A DNA stretch of 61,184 nt from Xenococcaceae cyanobacterium MO_188.B29 (GCA_030065155.1 JASJDI010000008.1:1-61184); one strand, 5' to 3'; positions 46,694 to 56,317 are shown, counted from the first letter of the stretch. Numbers and translations: made by a program. The notes: generated by a model not told the origin, from the letters alone.

Positions 46694-48583
46694 CTACATT
46701 TTAGCAGTTTTTACTTGCTCTGCCAGTGATTCTAATTCACCTTGAAGAGAGCGGAACTTAGCTGTGAATTCGGGGTTTTCACACCAGTCAGCTAAAACAT
46801 TGAGAGTTCCTGCCAAAAATTTATCTCGACAGGCACGTCGTTGAATTTTGCCACTAGCAGTTTTGAGAATATTACCAGGTTTACCGAGAATCACGGCATA
46901 AACTTGAATTTCATGTTGTTCGGCAATTTCTTGACGAATATCAGCGATTAACTTTTCGGTATCTAAGTTTTCGGTTCTCCTTTCTATTTCTTGAACAACT
47001 ACTAATTTTTCTTCTCCACGATCGAAAATTGAAAAAGCAGCACCATAGTCTGGACGTAAAGCAGGATGAAGTTGTTGCACTGACCATTCAATATCTTGAG
47101 GATAGTGATTAGTACCACGAACAATAATTAAGTCTTTAATCCTGCCAGTGATGAATAATTCACCTTCATGTAAAAAACCTAAATCGCCAGTTCGTAAGAA
47201 AGGTAAGGACGCGACTGTCGAATCTAATTCGGAAGCTTGTGTCGCCAGTCCTTCGTTCGTATTTTGGAGATAAGCACAGAAAGTCTCTTTCGTAACATCA
47301 GGACGTTTCCAGTAACCTTGAGCCACACTAGGATCTGATAGCCAAACCTCGCCTACTTCGCCGTCTTGGCAACGAGTCATAGTCAGAGAATCGACAATGG
47401 CGATCTTCATATCACAGACTTTTTTACCACAACCAGGCACGATTCTGACTCCATCGGTTTCTGCAGAGTCAGCAACTACAACTTTATTTTGTTCGATCGC
47501 GCTAGTTTTAATTGCTAACAAGACTGGGTTTTGACCTCTTGGGGTGGTAGTGGCAAGTAAGGTATTTTCTGCTAGTCCATAGGAAGGAGAAAAAGTCTCC
47601 CACTTAAAACCACAAGGACTAAAAGTTTCTACAAACTCGTACATAACTTTGGGGTTAATTGGTTCGGCTGCATTTCCGGCTGCTTGCCAACTACTTAAGT
47701 CTAATTCTTCTAGTTGTTTTGGTTTGATACGACGAATACAAAGATCGTAAGCAAAGTTAGGAGCTTGAGAATGAGTTCCTTTGTATTTAGTAATATTCCG
47801 TAGCCATTGAAGAGGACGCTTAATAAAAGAAAAAGGAGACATAACATAGCAGGGAGTTCCATTGTAGAGAGGAACTATCATTCCTTCTACTAAACCATAG
47901 TCATGGAAATAGGGCATCCAGGTAATACTGACACTATCTTCGTCATAACCACAAGCTTTTTTCAGATATCCACAGTGATGCATCAAATTGAAATGAGTCA
48001 GCATCACTCCTTTGGGAGTAGAAGTTGAACCAGAGGTATATTGGAGATAGGCTAACTGGTCTTTATCTACCTTGGGGTCTTGCCATTGTTCTGCCAAAGC
48101 TAGATCGATTTCAGCCGTATCAATCCACTGCATCGACTCAAACTCAGGAAATTCATCCCGAACATTCTCTATTAGTTCCAGAATTCCTGCTGTAGTCAAA
48201 ACAAAAGTAGCTTGAGCATCTTTAACGATCGATCGTAGTCTGGGTAAAGTCCGCTTGAGTCTGCCTGATTCTGGTGGTGGTACGGGAATAGCAATAACTC
48301 CAGCATACAAACAACCGCAAAAAGCAGCTATGACTTCTAGTCCTTGAGGGTAGAGTAATAAGGCTCTTTCTCCTTGAGCTTGATTTTTTTGTAGTAAAGC
48401 TGCGATCGCTCTTGCTTGAAGATCTAATTCACCATAAGTTAGAGGCTCGCTTTCTGTTTTCCCGTTGATTAAAAAAGTATAGCCATGGCGGTCGGGTTGT
48501 TTACTGGCTCTCCATCGCAGCAATGCTACTAATGTGCTTGGTTGCAACTCGTTTCCCTTGTTTCGATCTGGACTTTGGATCAT
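46694..48583 (-). CDS. Fatty acyl-AMP ligase (FAAL), copy 1
   Basis: About 629 residues from ATG 48583; an upstream TTG at 48589 adds two. It belongs to the adenylate-forming family. It has LQYTSGSTSTPKGVMLTHFN (ATP-binding, near residue 184), the FAAL-typical HSQAPNFAYDLC, ETFSPSYGLAENTL, LRTGDLGFL and the catalytic lysine region LKTASGKIQRR. FAALs activate a fatty acid with ATP and hand the acyl-AMP to a carrier-protein thiol. The ACP gene two genes downstream is the likely acceptor. It is the second FAAL in the module and is separated from the first by 460 bp. Confidence 0.92.
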   Translation of the reverse strand: MIQSPDRNKGNELQPSTLVALLRWRASKQPDRHGYTFLINGKTESEPLTYGELDLQARAIAALLQKNQAQGERALLLYPQGLEVIAAFCGCLYAGVIAIPVPPPESGRLKRTLPRLRSIVKDAQATFVLTTAGILELIENVRDEFPEFESMQWIDTAEIDLALAEQWQDPKVDKDQLAYLQYTSGSTSTPKGVMLTHFNLMHHCGYLKKACGYDEDSVSITWMPYFHDYGLVEGMIVPLYNGTPCYVMSPFSFIKRPLQWLRNITKYKGTHSQAPNFAYDLCIRRIKPKQLEELDLSSWQAAGNAAEPINPKVMYEFVETFSPCGFKWETFSPSYGLAENTLLATTTPRGQNPVLLAIKTSAIEQNKVVVADSAETDGVRIVPGCGKKVCDMKIAIVDSLTMTRCQDGEVGEVWLSDPSVAQGYWKRPDVTKETFCAYLQNTNEGLATQASELDSTVASLPFLRTGDLGFLHEGELFITGRIKDLIIVRGTNHYPQDIEWSVQQLHPALRPDYGAAFSIFDRGEEKLVVVQEIERRTENLDTEKLIADIRQEIAEQHEIQVYAVILGKPGNILKTASGKIQRRACRDKFLAGTLNVLADWCENPEFTAKFRSLQGELESLAEQVKTAKM

Positions 48584-49043
48584 CTGCAAATTTTTTTGAG
48601 AATAGGTTTACTTAAATATATTCAGTAATTTTTTTAAATAGAATCTAAATATAATGTTTTTCTAAAGTTGTCTTAGTTGATATTGTGAAAAATTCAATGG
48701 TATTACTTGACAAAATACAATTTATTTGTAAAAACCTATTTATATAGAAATTGTGTCATTCTTCCTCTGGAATTGTCAGTACATTGACTGATACTTTATC
48801 AAAACATTAAATTTTAACAATCTACTATATCTTGTTTGAGGGAGAAAAACTGATTGATACCAACGAATATAGCTAGATTTAATGGGGTTTTACCTCGGTT
48901 ATTCCACTGAATCGGAATGTGAAATTTTAGTGTTTTTGGTCGAATATGTAATTTAAAATACATATCCAGGGACTATTTAGTAGTTCACAAGAAAGTCTTT
49001 AAGTAATGCAAGACCTGATTTAAAATCAATTTCTGGCTAACTT
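48584..49043 (-). promoter_or_regulatory. Gap between the two FAAL genes
   Basis: About 460 bp of AT-rich sequence on the minus-strand reading, with no ORF and no repeat of the TAGGGG kind. It probably contains a promoter for FAAL copy 1 and the genes after it, so the module may be two transcription units. I could not identify convincing -35/-10 boxes. Confidence 0.4.
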
Positions 49044-50828
49044 TTAATCACTTATTGTTAGTTGTTTTAATGTCCCAGCCAAGAAATTAGCACGACAAAC
49101 ATGACGTTGAATCTTGCCACTAGAAGTTTTAGGAATACCACCAGATTTGAGTAATAAGATGCTATATACTTGCAGATCGTGATTTTTTGAGATTTCTCTA
49201 CGAATAGATTGAATTAATTCTTGAGCTTTACTAGTGTTTGTGGTTGTAGGGTATCCATTAGATTGAGACTTTGTTCTAGGAGAGTCCCAATAACGACGGT
49301 CTACTTCAGCTAGAATGACTAATCTTTCTTCTCCTTCAATGTCTACTGAGAAACTAGCTACACCACTAGGTCTAATGTAAAAGTTACTTTCTTCTACGGT
49401 TCTTTCTATATCTTGAGGGTAATGATTGCGACCGTTAATAATAATAATATCTTTCAAGCGACCAGTGACAAATAATTCTCCATCTTCTAAAAAGCCTAAA
49501 TCTCCAGTCCTTAAAAAAGGTTCATTTTCTTGATTCTTAAGATAAGCATTAAAGGTGTGCTTGGTTTCTGCTGATTGTTGCCAATAACCTTGAGCAATAC
49601 TAGCACCAGATACCCAAATTTCTCCTACTTCTCCAGGTGGACACTGAACAAGGGTTTCTGGATGAACAATCACAATTTTTTGGTTGGGTAAACTGCTACC
49701 ACAACTTACCAAAGTCCGCGAATTTTCTTCGTTACTGTGGGCAGTTTCGATTCTATTTTGTTCTAAGGCTTTACCTTGAAGAGTTTTGGTAACTAATTGG
49801 GATGATTTTTTACCCCCAGAAATAATTAGAGTTGCTTCAGCCATACCATAGCAAGGATAGAAAGCTTCAGGACGAAAACCATAGTCAGAAAAAATATCGG
49901 CAAATTTAGCTAAAGTATCATAATTAATTGGTTCAGCACCGTTAAAAGCTAAATCCCAACTACTGAGATCTAAATCTAGTTCTTGTTCTCGATTATATTT
50001 ACGTACACACAAATCATAAGCAAAATTGGGGCCACCGCTAGTAGTGGCTTTATGAAGAGAAATAGCCTTTAACCAACGCAGAGGATTTTGTAAAAACATC
50101 AAGGGAGACATAAGAACAACAGGAAAGCCGCCATAAAGAGGTTGCAGAATACCACCAATTAAACCCATATCATGATATGGAGGTAGCCAAATTACCCCTC
50201 GACTTTGGGGGTTATGTTGAAAACAGTTATGAATTGCCTCTAAATTGTGGAGTAAATTGTTATGGGCGATTTTAACTCCTTTAGGTTTGGCTGTAGAACC
50301 AGAAGTGTATTGCAGAAATGCTAAAGTATTTTCTGACAGAGTTATTTCCTGATAATCTTCACTTAAATCCACATGAATACTGTCTGTAGATAGCCAGCGT
50401 AAATGGGTTAGTTCAGGAGCATGAACCAGCTTACGCTTTAAACTTGTCAAAATAGTCTGATTTGTTAAGGCTAAAGTTGCTTGAGCATCATCAATGATAC
50501 TTTTTAAGCGAGATAAAGAACGGTTTGGTCGAGGAGGATAGGCGGGAATAGCAATAACTCCAGCATAAAGACAACCGAAAAAAGCCTCTATATAATCTAA
50601 GCCAGGAGGGTATAACAATAATACTCTTTCTTGAGGAGAACAGATAGATTGTAGGTATGCTGCGATCGCTTTTGCTCGCTGCTCTAATTCTCCATAGGTC
50701 AAACTGACTTTTTGATTCTCTCCATCTACTAAGAAAGTATATAGGTTTTGCTTCGGTTGAGTCAAAACCCGATGGCGCAAAATGTCGACTAAGGTAGCTG
50801 TTTCTATATTATTTTCTAAACCGCTCAT
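49044..50828 (-). CDS. Fatty acyl-AMP ligase (FAAL), copy 2
   Basis: The 594-residue adenylate-forming enzyme has the same motif set as copy 1: FLQYTSGSTAKPKGVKIAHN (from 172), GGPNFAYDLCVRK, EAFYPCYGMAEATL, LRTGDLGFLEDG and IPKTSSGKIQRHVC. It has about 35 fewer residues, and divergence in the substrate-binding core suggests a different chain length or partner. It lies at the 5' end of module 2, in transcription order before copy 1, and faces the divergent HAD gene across 156 bp. Neither FAAL has an attached carrier or condensing domain. Confidence 0.93.
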   Translation of the reverse strand: MSGLENNIETATLVDILRHRVLTQPKQNLYTFLVDGENQKVSLTYGELEQRAKAIAAYLQSICSPQERVLLLYPPGLDYIEAFFGCLYAGVIAIPAYPPRPNRSLSRLKSIIDDAQATLALTNQTILTSLKRKLVHAPELTHLRWLSTDSIHVDLSEDYQEITLSENTLAFLQYTSGSTAKPKGVKIAHNNLLHNLEAIHNCFQHNPQSRGVIWLPPYHDMGLIGGILQPLYGGFPVVLMSPLMFLQNPLRWLKAISLHKATTSGGPNFAYDLCVRKYNREQELDLDLSSWDLAFNGAEPINYDTLAKFADIFSDYGFRPEAFYPCYGMAEATLIISGGKKSSQLVTKTLQGKALEQNRIETAHSNEENSRTLVSCGSSLPNQKIVIVHPETLVQCPPGEVGEIWVSGASIAQGYWQQSAETKHTFNAYLKNQENEPFLRTGDLGFLEDGELFVTGRLKDIIIINGRNHYPQDIERTVEESNFYIRPSGVASFSVDIEGEERLVILAEVDRRYWDSPRTKSQSNGYPTTTNTSKAQELIQSIRREISKNHDLQVYSILLLKSGGIPKTSSGKIQRHVCRANFLAGTLKQLTISD

Positions 50829-50984
50829 TCAATTGTGATTTTTTCAACCAATTTACACCATATCTTACTAGTTGAAACTACAGATTAAAAAGTTCTCATT
50901 AATCTTTGGTGACTTCAGACTTTTGACTCTTGTTTGCTCCATCAGAATCGGTTAGTTTAATACATAAAACTTAATAATCTTACA

Positions 50985-51686
50985 ATGCTCAGACTTATAA
51001 CTGATTTTGATGGCCCAATAATGGATGTTTCCGATCGCTATTATTGTGTTTATCTTGATTGTCTCCAACAGACTAAACTTCCTAGCAATCAAATTACGCA
51101 ATTATCCAAAACTAAATTTTGGCAATTGAAGCGAGGGAGAGTTCCTGAGGTTAAAATTGGTCTAATTTCTGGTTTAGACGAAGAGCAAGCGATTAAATTT
51201 GCCCAGAGACGCAGAAAAATTGTCCATAGCCTACCCTATTTAGAACACGATCGAGTAATTCCTGGGGTCGTAGCAACTTTAGAACAAGTCCAAAAGCTAG
51301 GTATAGATTTAGTCGTAATGACTATGCGGAGAGAACAAGAATTAGCTATAGCATTTGAACAATACGATTTAGCTCGGTTTTTCAAAAGCGATCGCCGTTA
51401 TTGTCTACCTAACGATTACAAAAAAAACACTGACATAGAAGATAAGCTCGCTCTGATGGAAAAAGCTTTAATCGAATTACCTCCTGCTGCTGATGTTTGG
51501 ATGATAGGAGACACAGAGGCTGATATTTTAGCAGCCAGAAACAATGGAGTCAAAATTATTGGAGTTTTATCTGGTATTCGCGATCATACTCAGATAGAAC
51601 ATTACCAACCCAATTTTATTGTCAATAACTTCTCTGAAGCCTTCGAGTTGGTAATGAAGACGGTTTCTTTTCTTGGTATTGGCTAA
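50985..51686 (+). CDS. HAD-superfamily hydrolase
   Basis: The 233-residue phosphatase-like protein has nucleophile aspartates in ITDFDGPIMDVSDRYY (motif I), VVMTMRREQELA (motif II), and VWMIGDTEADILAARNNG (motif IV) with an intervening lysine. It has the cap helices of the phosphoglycolate-phosphatase-like subfamily. The substrate is unknown. It is divergent from FAAL copy 2, which may mean shared control but does not show a joint function. Confidence 0.88.
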   Translation: MLRLITDFDGPIMDVSDRYYCVYLDCLQQTKLPSNQITQLSKTKFWQLKRGRVPEVKIGLISGLDEEQAIKFAQRRRKIVHSLPYLEHDRVIPGVVATLEQVQKLGIDLVVMTMRREQELAIAFEQYDLARFFKSDRRYCLPNDYKKNTDIEDKLALMEKALIELPPAADVWMIGDTEADILAARNNGVKIIGVLSGIRDHTQIEHYQPNFIVNNFSEAFELVMKTVSFLGIG

Positions 51687-51715
51687 AATGTCTTCTCCAA
51701 AAATTAGTAGAATTA

Positions 51716-52342
51716 CTAACGCAAAAAACAACTGGCTAACCAAAATAGGCAAAAAGTAATAGTACTAGCAAGTTTTTCTGCCCCTAAAACTACACCACCT
51801 TGACTCACCATTAATTGTGCTAATCCAGACCCTAAACCTATACCTACAAATAGAGCAACTAGACTCATTAAAAATGCTCGTCCAAAACGCCCTTCCTTAC
51901 GATTAAGAAAATAAATATTAGCCATAAACCCTAAAGCCATAAGCAAAGGAAGGGGAGACTGGGCTGGTGTTTGAGCAAAAACAGCGATGCTAGCTAAAAC
52001 TAAAAATATTCCTGTAGGTAAAAGGATATCTGCTTGAGAGGGATTATCGATAAATTGCTGTAACCAGTTAGCAGAATTTTGTGAGCTAACATTCGTTGTT
52101 AACTTTGATGGAGCTTCGGGAGCGCGTTCAGGAAAGCGAATTCTTTCTGGAACTTTAATTTTGCCTTCTTGTCGCAATCTTAAGCGGTCCATAATAATAG
52201 TATCGTAAGCACTTTCTATGCTTTCTACTTTTTTGCTATCACTACTATGTTGTTGAATTAGTCGCTTCTTCGCATCCTGTATTTCTTCAAAAGAAGCATT
52301 TTCACCAACACCAAGTTGCTCATAGGCATTTTGCTCGCTCAT
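51716..52342 (-). CDS. CPP1-like (J-domain-like, DUF3353) membrane protein
   Basis: The 208-residue protein has an N-terminal J-like domain without the HPD motif (AYEQLGVGENASFEEIQDAK), followed by IPxRIRFPE-type linker text (KVPERIRFPERAP). Three or four C-terminal membrane segments lie from about residue 110. This is the architecture of plastid CPP1, which holds protochlorophyllide oxidoreductase stable, and of its cyanobacterial homologues. It is convergent with the HAD gene. Confidence 0.88.
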   Translation of the reverse strand: MSEQNAYEQLGVGENASFEEIQDAKKRLIQQHSSDSKKVESIESAYDTIIMDRLRLRQEGKIKVPERIRFPERAPEAPSKLTTNVSSQNSANWLQQFIDNPSQADILLPTGIFLVLASIAVFAQTPAQSPLPLLMALGFMANIYFLNRKEGRFGRAFLMSLVALFVGIGLGSGLAQLMVSQGGVVLGAEKLASTITFCLFWLASCFLR

Positions 52343-52411
52343 GCTATTTTAACTCCTTTAATTTTTTCTCTTTTAATTGATTATTTTCTAAAGTATCGCC
52401 ATAAATTTTTT

Positions 52412-52624
52412 TTAGTAAACTTCCCACCAGCCAAATGCTGGTCCAATAAATCTTATGGTAAACCATGCTGCAATCATAATACCGATACCAATCCAAGCCC
52501 CTTTGGTTGTCCATTCAACAAACTGTTCTCCTTGAGCTTTGGTAATAGGTAACCAAGGAAAAATTGTTTGATCTTTACCGTATTTATCGCCAAGTGCTTC
52601 TTTCCTACGTTTTGCTTCACCCAT
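52412..52624 (-). CDS. DUF2839 small membrane protein
   Basis: The 70-residue protein starts MGEAKRRKEALGDKYGKDQ, a highly conserved basic N-terminus. It continues to WLPITKAQGEQFVEWTTKGAW and one membrane segment (IGIGIMIAAWFTIRFIG). The MGEAKRRK start is the mark of the cyanobacterial and plastid DUF2839 family. Function is unknown. It is upstream of the CPP1-like gene on the same strand (69 bp) and might be cotranscribed. Confidence 0.9.
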   Translation of the reverse strand: MGEAKRRKEALGDKYGKDQTIFPWLPITKAQGEQFVEWTTKGAWIGIGIMIAAWFTIRFIGPAFGWWEVY

Positions 52625-52726
52625 AATATTATCGACTATAAATTAATTATGTTTCATGGCTCGATCATAGCGTTTTCTGGGACTAGAAGAACTAGTCAAC
52701 AGTTACCCCATTAATTTGTCAATATT

Positions 52727-53065
52727 TTAATTACCACAGCATCTGTCAATACCCAAACTATCTAAAATGAGATCGCTAACAGCATTGGCTACAGCAAACT
52801 CACTGTAGAAACTACGACTAAAATCAAAGGCTTGCATTTCTGTCACGATAGCAATTACTAATGAACCCAGATCGTTTTCTCCTTCTAAACGCTGCCGTAC
52901 AAAAATTTGAGCAGCCCTTTCTGCTATAGTTTCATTAACAATCTCTGGGATAAATTCTTGGTCTAGCCATTTGTGTAAAGACTGTTTAAGCCAATCTTTT
53001 TCCTTATCGGGGCTTTCTATCGGTGGTAAAACGATCGCCGGTATTGGTTGAGGTTGGTCTGACAT
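52727..53065 (-). CDS. Conserved small cyanobacterial protein of unknown function
   Basis: The 112-residue protein has a Pro/Glu-rich N-terminus, an alpha-helical body (WLKQSLHKWLDQEF and NETIAERAAQIFVRQR) and a terminal cysteine pair (DRCCGN). There is no signal peptide or membrane segment. I do not recognise the family; codon use and a clean start support a real gene. It is divergent from aat. Confidence 0.65.
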   Translation of the reverse strand: MSDQPQPIPAIVLPPIESPDKEKDWLKQSLHKWLDQEFIPEIVNETIAERAAQIFVRQRLEGENDLGSLVIAIVTEMQAFDFSRSFYSEFAVANAVSDLILDSLGIDRCCGN

Positions 53066-53191
53066 TTGAGAATTATTTGTTATGTTTATTTTGATATTAA
53101 GAGATTAAATTAATTATTTATTGCTTGTTCGAGCAAATAGATTATCTTCCCTACTGTTGTTTAATATTGATAACTAATAACTAACAATCTT

Positions 53192-53779
53192 ATGGAGATA
53201 AGTATTCCCGCAATTGTTAATGGTTATGCTCAAGGTTATTTTCTCATGGCGGATGATGATGGAGAAATCGGCTGGTATTCCAGTCGTCAAAGAACTTTAA
53301 TTCCTTTAGACGCTCGCTTTCGCTATCCTAAGTCTTTACGTCCTATTATTAACCAAGAACGTTTTTCTGTAGCCATCGATCGTGATTTTGTAGCAGTTTG
53401 TCATGGTTGTGCCGATCGCGAAACTACTTGGATTTCACCAAAATTGCAAGATATATACATAGCACTACATAAAGCTGGATTTGCACATAGTTTTGAAACT
53501 TGGCAAGGAGAGGAACTAGCAGGGGGGATTTTAGGTATTGCTATTAAGGGAGCTTTTATTGGTGAGTCGATGTTTTATCGTATTCCTAATGGTTCTAAAG
53601 TAGCAATGGTTAAATTGGTCGAACATCTACGGCAGCGAAGATATGTCTTATTTGATGCTCAACTACAGAATCCCCATTTAGAGCGTTTTGGTTCTTTTGT
53701 CATCAAACCTAAAGAATATAAATTTTTATTGCATCAAGCCTTGTCTCGACAGTGTGATTTTTTTGACCAAAATAAATAA
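53192..53779 (+). CDS. aat: Leucyl/phenylalanyl-tRNA-protein transferase
   Basis: The 195-residue enzyme adds Leu or Phe to the N-terminus of proteins with Arg or Lys, marking them for ClpAP/ClpS degradation. Family blocks are [53 protein letters not shown]-like text, [20 protein letters not shown] and [15 protein letters not shown]. It is a little shorter than the E. coli protein (234), lacking the N-terminal subdomain part, as in other cyanobacteria. Confidence 0.94.
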   Translation: MEISIPAIVNGYAQGYFLMADDDGEIGWYSSRQRTLIPLDARFRYPKSLRPIINQERFSVAIDRDFVAVCHGCADRETTWISPKLQDIYIALHKAGFAHSFETWQGEELAGGILGIAIKGAFIGESMFYRIPNGSKVAMVKLVEHLRQRRYVLFDAQLQNPHLERFGSFVIKPKEYKFLLHQALSRQCDFFDQNK

Positions 53780-53878
53780 CATCTATTTGAATAGTCAACT
53801 GACAGTTGATTTTCCAATAGATGTCAAGATTATCCTCTCCCTATAGTTTAGAGACATAGAAATAGCAGGATTAAATAG

Positions 53879-54938
53879 TTAATGGACTGGCTCTAGACAA
53901 ACTTTAATATGCCTGACAGGTCTGACATTAGGATCAAAGTGACGCTCAACAGTCACAAGAAAACCATTTTGTACCCAAGCGCGTTCTACTGGATGTCCGC
54001 GCTCTATTATTAGCTCGGGTTTGGCATTATCATCAAGACGAAACACTTTTAAAAGAGCGGTTATTTCGTAATCGGCTGAACGAAAACGCATTATTGCTAA
54101 AATATTGCCACTTAGAGAAAGTTCCCCATAACTGTCAATCACCGTTGTTGAACCACTATCAATTGCTCTAATCAAGGTTTTTAAAGGTAGCTCGGTGTCA
54201 ATGTCCCACCCAAAAAGAACATTGCCGACGGCAGCAAATCGTTTGTTCAAAGCAACAGACGATCCTATAGAGGCATCAGGAGCAGTTATTTTTAAAGGTT
54301 TGCTTTTTGGTTGGTTAAGATTGAATAGCCAAGCTCCTCCTTTTTTCGGGATAAGATGTAAAACCAACTAGAAGTAAATTATTATCAAACGCGACATTAG
54401 AACCAAATCCGAAACTTTCCTTAAATGCGATTTCTTGATTGTCTGGTAAAGTCATTTGTTTAATTTCACCCTCTGACAACAAATTCAACTGAACCAAACC
54501 CTGTGTTTTTTCCACAGGCAAATCAAGGGTCTGAACTTCGGTTTCCGAGTCTAGTCTAATTAAATATCTTCCGTAGAAAGTTTTATGACTAGTTGTGCCC
54601 GATATTAACTCTTGTGAAAAAGCATTAATAACTAAAACATTTTCATCTAATTGCAGGCCACCACCAAAGCCTTTACCGATTTTGCTAAAAACAGAATCTT
54701 TCGGTGGTGAAAGTTCTTTTATTCTAATCCATTTTCCAAAATTGTTACGAGTGTAAATAACTACATAATTTGCACTTGAATCTCCAACTGCCAAATATCT
54801 CTTGTTTAAGGCTACGTAAGAGCCAAAGTCAACGCTATCATCATAAAGCGAATTAACACATTGTTTAATAGGGTAAGAAGAACTAGCTCCAACTATCAAA
54901 CAAGAGATTGCTGCAACAAACAAGTTTAATATTTTCAT
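53879..54938 (-). pseudogene. Frameshifted secreted beta-propeller-like (FG-GAP-type) protein
   Basis: Two minus-strand frames (54315-54938 and 53879-54367) together make one protein of about 350 residues. The first has a signal peptide (ISCLIVGASS). Both have repeats of the type DFGSYVALNKRYLAVGD, SFGFGSNVAFDNNLLLVGF and SIGSSVALNKRFAAVGN, as in FG-GAP/beta-propeller proteins. The frames join if one A is removed from the six-A run near 54349, giving SYPEKGGAWLFNLNQ across the join. It is therefore a disrupted gene, a sequencing error in a homopolymer, or a slippage site. Function is unknown, probably extracytoplasmic. Confidence 0.75.
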
Positions 54939-55211
54939 TAAACTAAAATTATTAATAACCGAGACATTTTCTTATAATGACTAATAATTAAATTTCTAGT
55001 TTATATTACAAGTTAAACTGTTGATTTTTTTGCGACAAGATTTAATATTTTTGTTGTTAAATAAAATTAGAATTTACCTATTTTTTCTAAAATACATTTG
55101 TAAGTAGTTCTTGCCCAACCCAACCTACTAGAGTGCGCGATCGTACTATGAGCTAGAAAATTAATTTTAAGAGCGGTTATTGAGTCTGGTGCAAGATCTG
55201 ATTTTAAGTAA

Positions 55212-55250
55212 ACAACTGATAACTGTTAACTAATAACTGTTAACTGATAA
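55212..55250. repeat. Heptamer repeats (TAACTGT/TAACTGA type)
   Basis: Five or six tandem units of about 7 bp (AACTGAT, AACTGTT, AACTAAT and so on) lie here. They include the stop codon and the last codons of the minus-strand VTE6-like gene, whose final residues (LTVIS) are encoded by the repeat. Confidence 0.65.
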
Positions 55251-56026
55251 ATCCAGGCTATAAATATAGCTACAAATGCACCAATTAAAGTATTTAAAAT
55301 ATTGACTAGATCGTGAGTTAACCAAGGAATTTTATCTTCTATGGTTGCGCCGATTAAACTTTCTATAGTAGTGGCGACAAAAGCAGCAATAATACACCAA
55401 ATTACACCAAGAAAACTAATTATACCTACTGCCCACCCAAGAAAAGCGATCGCTACAGAAGCAGCTATTCCTGCTAAAGTACCTTCTAAGCTTACTGCTC
55501 CTTCTGTTCCTCTCGGTACTGGTTGGAGAGTAGTAATCAGAAAAGTTCTTTTGCCATAGGCTTTACCAATTTCTGTAGCAGTAGTATCAGAAAGTTTAGT
55601 GGAGAAACTGGCAACATATCCAAGTAAGAGTAAATTACTAATTGGTTCACTAACAAAAAGAGTCCCAAGGGCACAAATGGTTGCTGTCAGTGCTGAACCC
55701 CAGACATTTCCTGCTCCTCTTGCCCCAGAACGTTCTTCTGCTATACCCATAGCTTCTTTTTCAGCTAAACCAACACGAGTAACAGCAGAACCAAAAATAA
55801 AATAAAAGACAACTATGGTATAACCTTGCCACCCTAGAGTAGCCCAAACAATCACCCCTAGTAGCCAAGCATTTAAGATACCCACGGGAGTAAGTAACTT
55901 TTTCGGAGCAATCCAGACAATACTTAGAAGAAGAGCATTTAAACCCATGGCAAATAGCCAAGGATAGTACCAACTAGTACCCCCCTGGAGAATTGATAAG
56001 TAGTTAGGGCTTGCTGAAAAATTCAT
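55226..56026 (-). CDS. DUF92/VTE6-like phytyl-phosphate kinase homologue
   Basis: The 266-residue membrane protein has six or seven membrane segments and the DUF92/TIGR00297 signatures: VGLAEKEAMGIAEERSGARGA, GNVWGSALTATICALG, SFSTKLSDTTATEIGKAYGKRTFLI, and EGAVSLEGTLAGI. Plant VTE6 and the Synechocystis homologue phosphorylate phytyl phosphate to phytyl diphosphate for tocopherol and phylloquinone synthesis. That role is likely here. It stands alone, before the insertion-sequence region. Confidence 0.88.
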   Translation of the reverse strand: MNFSASPNYLSILQGGTSWYYPWLFAMGLNALLLSIVWIAPKKLLTPVGILNAWLLGVIVWATLGWQGYTIVVFYFIFGSAVTRVGLAEKEAMGIAEERSGARGAGNVWGSALTATICALGTLFVSEPISNLLLLGYVASFSTKLSDTTATEIGKAYGKRTFLITTLQPVPRGTEGAVSLEGTLAGIAASVAIAFLGWAVGIISFLGVIWCIIAAFVATTIESLIGATIEDKIPWLTHDLVNILNTLIGAFVAIFIAWIYQLTVIS

Positions 56027-56292
56027 AATTCTCGATGGTGAAAGGTTTTGGATGTCAGGCTTAAGCGGTGATCAATAATTTGCTCTCAATTTAACATTTT
56101 GTCTAAACTTTCTCGCAAATAATATCTTTAAGTCTTTTGATCGGACTCAAATAAAGCAATAATTAATCAAGCTAAAAGAGAATGCTTAACCCTTAAGTAA
56201 ACTCTTCTTGCCCGCGCCCTTCGGACTGAAGTAATAGGTAATACTAAATCCTGTTTAGATAGAATACTAAACGGTTGGGAAAGTCAGAAGTT

Positions 56293-56317
56293 CGGAGTCG
56301 GAGAAACTCTGACTCCG
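56293..56317. repeat. CGGAGTC hairpin
   Basis: CGGAGTCGGAG pairs with CTCTGACTCCG (11 bp, one G-T pair) around an AAA loop. It is a typical cyanobacterial intergenic hairpin. Confidence 0.65.

Noticed and set aside
41943-50828. Polyketide or lipopeptide biosynthetic cluster
   Set aside because: FAAL, ACAD and ACP genes can start such clusters, but no ketosynthase, condensation or thioesterase domain is present in the window, while an MBOAT/SGNH pair follows the ACP directly.
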